DNA of 16,537 nt from an uncultured Prevotellaceae bacterium (lineage in GTDB: Bacteria; Bacteroidota; Bacteroidia; Bacteroidales; Bacteroidaceae). Location: NCBI GenBank assembly GCA_937891085.1, contig CALAEY010000041.1, positions 1 through 16,537 of the forward strand. The letters run 5' to 3'. Below, one piece after another: positions 5,910-11,846 of the stretch. The notes under the pieces were generated by a model that was not told the origin of the DNA, did not search any database, and saw nothing but the letters and a program-made list of their open reading frames with translations. Position numbers and translations under genes: made by a program. Numbering within the stretch: the first letter of the stretch is position 1; the number at the start of each line of letters is the position of its first letter.

Positions 5910-6815
5910 CTAATCGGCAATGAGCTGTTTGACGTATTCGGAGGGAGAGGCACCAATAACCTTCTTGAACATACGGTTGAGGTGCTGCGGGTACTCGAAG
6001 CCCAATTGGTAGGCCGTCTCAGCCGTTGTCGCCCCATTGAGCAGCAGTCGCCTGGCCCGCTGGATGATGAACCGCTGGATGTAGCTCTGTGCCGTGCTGC
6101 CCGTAGCCTGCTTCACCACATCGCCGAAGTAGTTGGCCGTGAGGCTGAGCTCCCCAGCGCAATAGCTCACCGTGGGCAGTCCCAACTTCTCCTGCAGCCC
6201 CTGTTTGTAGTAGTTATATAATAAGGTGTGGAACTGTGCCAGCAGGTCGTTGCTCTTCAGATTGGTGGCCGACGGGTACTGGCGCAGGAAAGCCCGCTGG
6301 GCATAGTTGAGCAACAAAGAGATGTAAGACACCAGAATCCCCTTCAGTCCGCTGCCCTCGCGATGCTCCAGTTCGTGGCGGATGCTTCGGAGGATAGAAG
6401 TAATGATGTTACACTCATAGGCATCGAGCTTCAACGCCTCATTGAGCATGTAAGAGAAGAAACCGAACGTCTCAATCTGATTCTCAAGGGCAGTGCCAGT
6501 GAGGAGCGTAGGGTGGAAGAGAAGCGCCCAACCCGTCAGCTGTACGGTAGTTCCATCGTCAGGATGTCCGCCGACTTGCTCAGGCGACACACAGATCAAG
6601 GAATTCTCCTCATACCGGAAACTGCTCATGCCATGCTGCAGCGACACCTCACTCTCTCGATGCAAGAAAAAGCCATAAACACCATAGTCATTCAAGCTAT
6701 GGCGCACTTCCCCAAGCTCATCAAAACAGATGACGCCAACGAGCGGATGCTGAGACTTCACACCATAATATTGCGTGTAGTCATCCACACACTTTATCTT
6801 ACGAATCTCTTTCAT
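5910..6815 (-). CDS. AraC-family transcriptional regulator
   Basis: This is a 301-residue AraC/XylS-type activator. Residues from about 205 form the double helix-turn-helix domain: YCAGELSLTANYFGDVVKQA is the first HTH, and AETAYQLGFEYPQHLNRMFK followed by GASPSEYVK is the conserved second HTH and end. The N-terminal 190 residues look like a cupin-type sensor (FFLHRESEVSLQHG, ENSLICVSPEQVGG); its ligand is unknown. It is transcribed divergently from the amidohydrolase-ABM pair across a 144-bp gap, so that pair is the obvious regulatory target. The start at 6815 is the only ATG before the conserved part. A -7 box ends only 7 bp upstream, so the mRNA may be nearly leaderless. It ends at a strong hairpin terminator. 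Confidence 0.9.
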   Translation of the reverse strand: MKEIRKIKCVDDYTQYYGVKSQHPLVGVICFDELGEVRHSLNDYGVYGFFLHRESEVSLQHGMSSFRYEENSLICVSPEQVGGHPDDGTTVQLTGWALLFHPTLLTGTALENQIETFGFFSYMLNEALKLDAYECNIITSILRSIRHELEHREGSGLKGILVSYISLLLNYAQRAFLRQYPSATNLKSNDLLAQFHTLLYNYYKQGLQEKLGLPTVSYCAGELSLTANYFGDVVKQATGSTAQSYIQRFIIQRARRLLLNGATTAETAYQLGFEYPQHLNRMFKKVIGASPSEYVKQLIAD

Positions 6816-6822
6816 GCGATGG

Positions 6823-6830
6823 CAAAGATA
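6823..6830 (-). promoter_or_regulatory. -7 box of the AraC-family gene
   Basis: Minus-strand TATCTTTG ends 7 bp before the ATG at 6815. With a start site about 5-7 bp downstream of the box, the transcript would begin at or just ahead of the start codon. No good -33 TTTG is seen. Confidence 0.5.
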
Positions 6831-6895
6831 ATGAACAATCCGTAATATTGTTACATTTTGAACGAATATAATTATTTAATGGATGATGAAAAGCC

Positions 6896-6923
6896 TATAA
6901 GTTTTGTAGAAACAAAACTTATA
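6896..6923. promoter_or_regulatory. Palindromic operator over the amidohydrolase promoter
   Basis: TATAAGTTTTGT (6896-6907) and ACAAAACTTATA (6912-6923) form a perfect 12-bp inverted repeat with an AGAA spacer. The left arm contains the -33 TTTG (6903-6906), and the right arm fills most of the space up to the -7 box TATATTTG (6926-6933). The spacing between the two boxes is 19 bp. A dimeric regulator bound here would cover the core promoter. No T-run follows, so it is not a good terminator. Confidence 0.7.
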
Positions 6924-6933
6924 ACTATATTTG
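6903..6933 (+). promoter_or_regulatory. Promoter of the amidohydrolase-ABM operon
   Basis: TTTG (6903-6906), 19 bp spacing and TATATTTG (6926-6933) match the Bacteroidota promoter pattern fully, 27 bp before ATG 6960. The promoter is embedded in the inverted repeat described separately. Confidence 0.7.
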
Positions 6934-6959
6934 AAGCCCTAAACTACAGATAACGGCTT

Positions 6960-7967
6960 ATGAGAGCAAAACTGACATTAATGGCATTGACAATGGCTAC
7001 AGGACTGATGGCACAAGGTGTGATCGATGTTCATAGCCACTTGATAACCCCTGAGTACAGGGCAGTATTGGAACAGCATGGCATGCAGCTCGATGAGGGC
7101 TTCCCCCTGCCGGCATGGAGTGCGGAGCAGCATCTGATGGACATGAACACCATCGGCATAGCTACCTCTATCATCACCATGCCTGCACCACAGCCTTACT
7201 TCGGCGATGTGGAAGAGGCCAAGGCCATCATCCGTCAGAACAACGAGGCAGCTGCCCAGCTCAAGCAGCAGTATAGGGCGCGCTTCCTGTTCTGCGCCTC
7301 ACTGCCACTGCCCGATGTGAATGCCGCTATCGAGGAAGCTGTCTGTGCACTCGACTCGCTGGATGCCAATGGCATAAAGTTGTCCACCAATGTCTATGGC
7401 CAGTATCTGGGCGATCCAGCCTTGGATCCGCTGATGGAGGTGCTCAACGAACGCCATGCGCTCATCATTCTGCACCCTTGCAAGCCTACACCCTACAGCA
7501 ATGAGCTGATGGCAGGCGTGCCTCTGGCTATGAGTGAGTATCTGGCTGAGACCACCCGTGCCGTGGCCAACATGATCACGCACAATGTGCTGGTGCGCTA
7601 TCCGAACCTGCGCATCGTGGTGCCTCACTGTGGGGCCTACCTGCCGTTGGCCATCCCTCGCATGAAGGCGATACATCCGGCTGTGCAGGCAGCAGGCATG
7701 GTGGGCGACATCGACTGGGACAATCAGCTTTCACACCTTTATTATGATCTGGCGGGAGCCGTGTCCGTGCCAACCATCAAGATGATGCTCACCATCACGG
7801 AGCCCAGCCATCTGCTCTACGGATCCGACTATCCCTATGTGGCCACGGATGTGCTGAAACGTAAACTCGGCATCCTGCGCATGGAACTGCTCAACGATGA
7901 GGAGTTGGCTCCCTATGTGGATGATATTTTCGGTAAGAACTTCATAAAACTGCTGAGAAATGAATAA
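6960..7967 (+). CDS. Exported amidohydrolase_2 (ACMSD/decarboxylase-like) family protein
   Basis: This 335-residue TIM-barrel metal hydrolase or decarboxylase belongs to the amidohydrolase_2 family, which includes ACMSD and gamma-resorcylate decarboxylase. The expected metal and active-site residues are present: H25 and H27 in DVHSH, H172 in LHPCKPTPY, H223 in VPHCGAYLP and D290 in YGSDYPY. The N-terminus MRAKLTLMALTMATGLMAQG looks like a signal peptide running directly into the barrel. This implies a periplasmic enzyme, unusual for a family that is mostly cytoplasmic. The substrate is unknown; decarboxylation or hydrolysis of an aromatic or oxo-acid would fit. The stop overlaps the start of the ABM gene by 8 nt, so the two are translationally coupled. 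Expression is probably set by the divergent AraC-type regulator and the palindrome at the promoter. Confidence 0.82.
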   Translation: MRAKLTLMALTMATGLMAQGVIDVHSHLITPEYRAVLEQHGMQLDEGFPLPAWSAEQHLMDMNTIGIATSIITMPAPQPYFGDVEEAKAIIRQNNEAAAQLKQQYRARFLFCASLPLPDVNAAIEEAVCALDSLDANGIKLSTNVYGQYLGDPALDPLMEVLNERHALIILHPCKPTPYSNELMAGVPLAMSEYLAETTRAVANMITHNVLVRYPNLRIVVPHCGAYLPLAIPRMKAIHPAVQAAGMVGDIDWDNQLSHLYYDLAGAVSVPTIKMMLTITEPSHLLYGSDYPYVATDVLKRKLGILRMELLNDEELAPYVDDIFGKNFIKLLRNE

Positions 7968-8451
7968 CAGGAAATTTGTCTTGATACTGAGTGCCATCAG
8001 TGGCGTGCTGTCGTTTGCACTCTTCTTCTTCGTATTTAATATGATGAAGCAAAAGGAATCACAGCCTGCGGCAGAAACAGTTGCTGTGCCACAGATCTCT
8101 GCCACAGAGGCTGCCAGCGAGATGCTGGTGCGTCTGGCCGTAATCGAAGTCTATCCAGAGTATCTGGAAGAATACCTCGCTGCCGCTTCTACGGTAGGCG
8201 GGGAGTCGGTGGCCAAGGAGCCGGGCGTGGTGTGCATCTTCCCTATGCAGATGAAAGAACAGCCCAACCAGGTGCGCATCATCGAGATCTACCGCAACCA
8301 GGAAGCCTATCTGAGCCACCTGCAGACGGAGCACTTCCTGACCTACAAGAACGGGACGCTGCACATGGTGAAGAATCTCGACCTGCAGGAAATGCGCCCG
8401 ATGCATCCAGAAGCCATGCCACTGATCTTCAATAAGTTTTTCGATGAATAA
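7960..8451 (+). CDS. Membrane-anchored ABM (antibiotic biosynthesis monooxygenase) domain protein
   Basis: This is a 163-residue protein. Residues about 5-28 (FVLILSAISGVLSFALFFFVF) form one membrane helix, followed by a Gln/Ala/Pro-rich linker. Residues about 55-150 form an ABM domain: VRLAVIEVYPEYLEEYLAA, AKEPGVVCIF, RIIEIYRNQEAYLSHLQT, EHFLTYKNGTLHMV. ABM domains are ferredoxin-like dimers. Some are quinol or polyketide oxygenases (YgiN type), others isomerases (LsrG type), and many are uncharacterised. The HLQTEHF histidines lie where such proteins usually bind substrate. With the helix as an uncleaved anchor the domain would face the periplasm, the same side as the exported amidohydrolase, so the two probably act on one compound. 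The ATG lies within the amidohydrolase stop region. Confidence 0.8.
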   Translation: MNNRKFVLILSAISGVLSFALFFFVFNMMKQKESQPAAETVAVPQISATEAASEMLVRLAVIEVYPEYLEEYLAAASTVGGESVAKEPGVVCIFPMQMKEQPNQVRIIEIYRNQEAYLSHLQTEHFLTYKNGTLHMVKNLDLQEMRPMHPEAMPLIFNKFFDE

Positions 8452-8477
8452 GGGTTCTCAAAAAAAACTAAAGAAAT

Positions 8478-8510
8478 AAATAGGAAAGTTCAAAAGACTT
8501 TCCTATTTTT
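8478..8510 (+). terminator. Terminator of the amidohydrolase-ABM operon
   Basis: AAATAGGAAAGT (8478-8489) pairs with ACTTTCCTATTT (8497-8508) around TCAAAAG and runs into TTTTT. Its distal arm and T-run are shared with the -7 box of the next gene. Confidence 0.8.
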
Positions 8511-8511
8511 G
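8504..8511 (+). promoter_or_regulatory. Candidate -7 box of the DUF4492-cydAB operon
   Basis: TATTTTTG fits TAnnTTTG and lies 33 bp before the ATG at 8545, but it is embedded in the upstream terminator. No -33 TTTG is found at the expected distance, so the call is moderate. Confidence 0.4.
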
Positions 8512-8544
8512 TATCAACGTATGACCTCTTACTAAGTGCAACTG

Positions 8545-8766
8545 ATGAAAAACGCGGTTTATAGGATTTGGCGATTCTACGTAGATGGCTTCAAGAGCAT
8601 GACTACGGGCAGAGTGCTATGGCTCATCATCCTGGTGAAGCTTTTCATCATGTTTGCTATTCTCCGCATCTTTTTCTTCCCCAACTATCTGAACGAGCAT
8701 ACCAATGACAGTTCGGAGAAGGACGATTTTGTGAGTAATCAGCTTATCGAGAGGATTGGCCAGTGA
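8545..8766 (+). CDS. DUF4492 small membrane protein, cytochrome bd associated
   Basis: This is a 73-residue protein with one strong membrane helix (about 22-45, VLWLIILVKLFIMFAILRIFFFP) after an amphipathic start YRIWRFYVDGFKSMTTG. It ends in a polar tail. It matches the DUF4492 family, known in Bacteroidota and some Campylobacterota as a short gene just upstream of cydA. The start ATG 8545 is preferred over an in-frame GTG at 8536 because MKNAVYRIWRFY fits the family. It lies 26 bp before cydA. By position it may be a small accessory subunit or assembly factor of cytochrome bd, like CydX in enterobacteria, but that role is inferred and it is not homologous to CydX on sight. Confidence 0.82.
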   Translation: MKNAVYRIWRFYVDGFKSMTTGRVLWLIILVKLFIMFAILRIFFFPNYLNEHTNDSSEKDDFVSNQLIERIGQ

Positions 8767-8792
8767 ACTATTATTAACTAAATATCTGTACT

Positions 8793-10364
8793 ATGATTGA
8801 AAACATTGACTCTACGCTGATCGACTGGTCGAGGGCGCAATTTGCACTGACGGCCATCTATCACTGGATCTTCGTCCCCCTCACACTGGGGCTGGCGGTA
8901 GTCATGGGCATCATGGAGACCATCTACTATCGTACGAAAGATCCGTTCTGGCTGAAGACCACGCAGTTCTGGCAGAAGGTGTTCGGTATCAACTTCGCTG
9001 TGGGTGTGGCTACAGGCTTGATCCTGGAATTTGAATTCGGTACCAACTGGAGCAATTACAGTTGGTTCGTGGGCGACATCTTCGGTGCGCCGCTGGCCAT
9101 CGAGGGCATTGTGGCATTCTTCATGGAAGCCACGTTCATTGCCGTGATGTTCTTCGGTTGGCACAAGGTGAGCCGTGGTTTCCACTTGGCCTCCACTTGG
9201 CTGACGGGACTCGGTGCCACCATTTCTGCCTGGTGGATTCTGGTGGCCAATTCCTGGATGCAGTATCCGGTGGGCATGGAGTTCAACCCAGACACTGCCC
9301 GTAATGAGATGGTGAGCTTCGCTGCTGTGGCCTTCTCACCGATGGCCGTGAACAAGTTCTTCCACACCGTGCTGTCAGGCTGGGTGCTTGGCGCTATCTT
9401 CGTGGTAGGCGTGAGCTGCTGGTACCTGTTCAAGCAGCGTGAGGCCGAGAAGAAGTTTGCCTTGGAAAGCATCAAGATAGCCGCTATCTTCGGTCTGATT
9501 TCCACTGTACTCGTGGCCGCGACTGGTCATTCCTCCGGCACGCAAGTAGCCCAGCATCAGCCTATGAAACTGGCCGCTATGGAAGGCCTCTATGAGGGCG
9601 AGCAGGGAGCTGGCTTGATAGCCGTGGCAGCCTTGAATCCCAAGAAGCAAGCCCCCGATGACGGGATAGATCCTTTCCTCTTCCGCGTGGAGATACCAAA
9701 GGTGCTCTCTATCTTGGCCACCAACAGCACGGACAGCTTTGTGCCTGGCATCAATGATATATTAGAAGGTGGCTATACGCAGTATGACGGTACCACTGCC
9801 ATCCCTGTGGCTGAGAAGATAGAGCGTGGCAAGACAGCCATCCGTGCCTTTGCTGCCTATCGTAAAGCCAAGGCAGAAGGCGATGAATCTGGCGCTGTGG
9901 CTTCTGCCAAGCTGTTGCAGGAGAACATGCCTTACTTCGGCTATGGCTACATCAAGAATCCAACCGATGTGGTGCCTAACGTGCCATTGACCTTCTACAT
10001 GTTCCGCATCATGGTATATCTGGGCGGCTACTTCATCTTCTTCTTCATGGTGATGCTGTGGTTCTACTACAAGATGGACCTCACGCTGCCGAAGTGGAAG
10101 TGGATACACTGGATTGCTATCCTCACCATCCCACTGGGCTATCTGGCAGGACAGGCTGGTTGGGCAGTAGCTGAGGTTGGTCGTCAGCCCTGGGTGATTC
10201 AAGACATGCTGCCTACCAATGCTGCCGTGTCGGCTGTGGGCGTAGGTTCCGTGCAGCTCACCTTCTTCATCTTCTTGGCACTCTTCACCATCATGCTCAT
10301 CGCAGAGATCGGCATCATGCTGAAGACCATCAAGAAGGGACCAGAGATTGATAAGGAATTATGA
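8793..10364 (+). CDS. cydA: Cytochrome bd ubiquinol/menaquinol oxidase subunit I
   Basis: This 523-residue integral membrane subunit oxidises quinol and reduces O2 to water with high oxygen affinity. It carries the haem ligands H24 (IYHWIFVPLTLG; E. coli H19) and H191 (NKFFHTVLSGW; E. coli H186). Glutamates E104 and E112 lie in LAIEGIVAFFMEATF. The Q-loop residues K259 and E264 lie in KLAAMEGLYE, and GRQPW follows E461. The length equals that of E. coli CydA, and the Q-loop is of the short type. The start MIENIDSTLIDWSRAQFALT is typical. It is the second gene of a DUF4492-cydA-cydB operon. The last codons overlap the left arm of a heptamer inverted repeat. In an anaerobe this enzyme scavenges trace oxygen and adds to energy conservation. 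Confidence 0.97.
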   Translation: MIENIDSTLIDWSRAQFALTAIYHWIFVPLTLGLAVVMGIMETIYYRTKDPFWLKTTQFWQKVFGINFAVGVATGLILEFEFGTNWSNYSWFVGDIFGAPLAIEGIVAFFMEATFIAVMFFGWHKVSRGFHLASTWLTGLGATISAWWILVANSWMQYPVGMEFNPDTARNEMVSFAAVAFSPMAVNKFFHTVLSGWVLGAIFVVGVSCWYLFKQREAEKKFALESIKIAAIFGLISTVLVAATGHSSGTQVAQHQPMKLAAMEGLYEGEQGAGLIAVAALNPKKQAPDDGIDPFLFRVEIPKVLSILATNSTDSFVPGINDILEGGYTQYDGTTAIPVAEKIERGKTAIRAFAAYRKAKAEGDESGAVASAKLLQENMPYFGYGYIKNPTDVVPNVPLTFYMFRIMVYLGGYFIFFFMVMLWFYYKMDLTLPKWKWIHWIAILTIPLGYLAGQAGWAVAEVGRQPWVIQDMLPTNAAVSAVGVGSVQLTFFIFLALFTIMLIAEIGIMLKTIKKGPEIDKEL

Positions 10365-10458
10365 ATTATGAATTATATGGCTGCGCCATGTAGCGTAAGG
10401 CTATAGTTCATAATTTATAGTTCGTAATTCATAATTTATAATTCATAATTCATAATTC
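10356..10458. repeat. Heptamer inverted repeat between cydA and cydB
   Basis: The left arm (10356-10376) is three copies of GAATTAT, starting inside the last codons of cydA. The right arm (10438-10458) is its exact 21-bp reverse complement, three copies of ATAATTC ending 2 bp before the cydB ATG. Between them lie a small ATGGC/GCCAT hairpin (10377-10389) and degenerate copies such as ATTCATAATTTATA. The transcript could fold into a long A/U stem in the cydAB message. Confidence 0.85.
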
Positions 10459-10460
10459 TT

Positions 10461-11600
10461 ATGACATACGAATTCTTACAACAATATTGGTGGTTCATCG
10501 TATCCCTGCTGGCAGGCATCCTGGTATTCCTGCTCTTCGTGCAGGGCGGCAACTCACTGCTCTTCCGCCTCCCGCGGAATGAGGAGCAGCGCCGACTGAT
10601 GGTGAACTCCACCGGACGTAAATGGGAGTTTACGTTCACTACCTTGGTTACATTCGGAGGCGGTTTCTTCGCTTCCTTCCCTCTGTTCTATAGCACGAGC
10701 TTCGGTGGTGCCTACTGGGTATGGATGCTCCTGCTCTTCACCTTCGTGCTACAGGCTGTGAGCTATGAGTTCCAATCGAAGTTGGGCAACCTGCTGGGGC
10801 AGAAGACCTATCGCTGGTTCCTGGTCATCAACGGCTTTTTGGCTCCGCTCATTCTGGGTGTGGCAGTCTCAACCTTCTTCACGGGATCTGAGTTCATCGT
10901 GCAGAAGAACAACCTGGCAGAGATTGGGGCACCTATCGTGAGCATCTGGACAGGCGCTGCACACGGCTTGGAGGCCCTGCTCAACTGGCGTAATCTGCTG
11001 CTTGGTATCGCAGTATTGGAACTGTCACGCTGCTTGGCACTGCTCTATTTCATCAATAATATAGAAGATGAGAACCTGGAGCAGTACAGCGGACTGCGTC
11101 TGTGGGCAGACGGCATTGCCTTCGTGCTCTTCTTTGTGGCATGGTTGGTAAGCATCTTTGTGGCCGACGGCTTTGCCGTTGATGCTGCTGGCGTGGTGAG
11201 CATGGAAGCCTATAAGTACCTGCACAACTTGTTGCAGATGCCTGTGGTGGCCATTGTCTTCCTCGTAGGTGTGGTGCTGGTGCTCTACGGTATAATCCGT
11301 ACCCTTTTTGACAACAAATTCTACAAAGGCATCTGGTTTGCTGGGGCTGGCACCATCCTGACGGTAACCATGCTCCTGCTCTTGGTGGGTTATAATGGTA
11401 CCTCCTATTATCCAAGTACAGCCGACCTGCAGAGCAGTCTCACACTACAGAACAGTTGCTCCAGCTACTTCACGCTGAGTGTCATGGCCGTGGTTTCCCT
11501 GCTGGTGCCCTTCGTGATAGCCTACATCGCCTACTGCTGGTATAAGATCAATGATAAGAAACTCGATGCCTCAGAACTTGAAGACGGACATGCCTATTGA
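10461..11600 (+). CDS. cydB: Cytochrome bd oxidase subunit II
   Basis: The 379-residue partner of CydA has about eight or nine membrane helices. The start MTYEFLQQYWWFIVSLLAGI and the early FVQGGN motif (26-31) are typical of Bacteroidota CydB, which differ from the GRFDLG version in E. coli. Later features such as WKLSV-type haem contacts could not be assigned. The subunit stabilises the haem-carrying CydA and is required for the bd oxidase. It lies 96 bp after cydA instead of the usual few bases, because a heptamer inverted repeat has been inserted between them. The ATG immediately follows that repeat, so its ribosome-binding region is inside the possible hairpin. A strong terminator follows about 55 bp downstream. 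Confidence 0.95.
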   Translation: MTYEFLQQYWWFIVSLLAGILVFLLFVQGGNSLLFRLPRNEEQRRLMVNSTGRKWEFTFTTLVTFGGGFFASFPLFYSTSFGGAYWVWMLLLFTFVLQAVSYEFQSKLGNLLGQKTYRWFLVINGFLAPLILGVAVSTFFTGSEFIVQKNNLAEIGAPIVSIWTGAAHGLEALLNWRNLLLGIAVLELSRCLALLYFINNIEDENLEQYSGLRLWADGIAFVLFFVAWLVSIFVADGFAVDAAGVVSMEAYKYLHNLLQMPVVAIVFLVGVVLVLYGIIRTLFDNKFYKGIWFAGAGTILTVTMLLLLVGYNGTSYYPSTADLQSSLTLQNSCSSYFTLSVMAVVSLLVPFVIAYIAYCWYKINDKKLDASELEDGHAY

Positions 11601-11606
11601 TGGCCG

Positions 11607-11636
11607 GAAGTGCGACATGTGACATGCTACATTAGC
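11607..11636 (+). repeat. Dispersed repeat matching bases 18-47 in inverted orientation
   Basis: Thirty bases beginning GAAGTGCGACATG match the reverse complement of 18-47 with two differences. It starts 6 bp after the cydB stop. Both copies contain a doubled GACATG unit. Two copies in one 16.5-kb window suggest a genome-wide short repeat. Confidence 0.8.
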
Positions 11637-11653
11637 CTTCGCGTTGAACTATT

Positions 11654-11700
11654 TGGAAAACTTTGTCAAGCGCAAAATTGGCAAAGTTTTCCATTTTATT
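11654..11700 (+). terminator. Terminator of the cydAB operon
   Basis: TGGAAAACTTTG (11654-11665) pairs perfectly with CAAAGTTTTCCA (11682-11693) around a 16-nt loop, followed by TTTTATTTT. The rest of the gap to nrdD (11701-11846) is A/T-rich and holds the nrdD promoter. Confidence 0.8.
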
Positions 11701-11784
11701 TTGTAACTATCTGTATGCTACCGAATTGACATTTTTTAACACGCAAAAAGTTTTCCAAAACGGACAACTTATGTATAACTATTG

Positions 11785-11792
11785 TATCTTTG
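11785..11792 (+). promoter_or_regulatory. -7 box of nrdDG
   Basis: TATCTTTG is an exact TAnnTTTG match, 54 bp before the nrdD ATG. No TTTG is found at -33. No clear NrdR box or FNR-like site was seen nearby. Confidence 0.6.
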
Positions 11793-11846
11793 TGTCGCCG
11801 AAATTTGCGAACAATAGTAAAAACATATTAATCACTTAGAATTATC

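Noticed and set aside
6896..6923. Terminator
   Set aside because: The inverted repeat lacks a following T-run and overlaps a promoter, so an operator fits better.
11701..11846. NrdR box or FNR-type site ahead of nrdD
   Set aside because: Only loose partial matches were found, with no convincing paired boxes.
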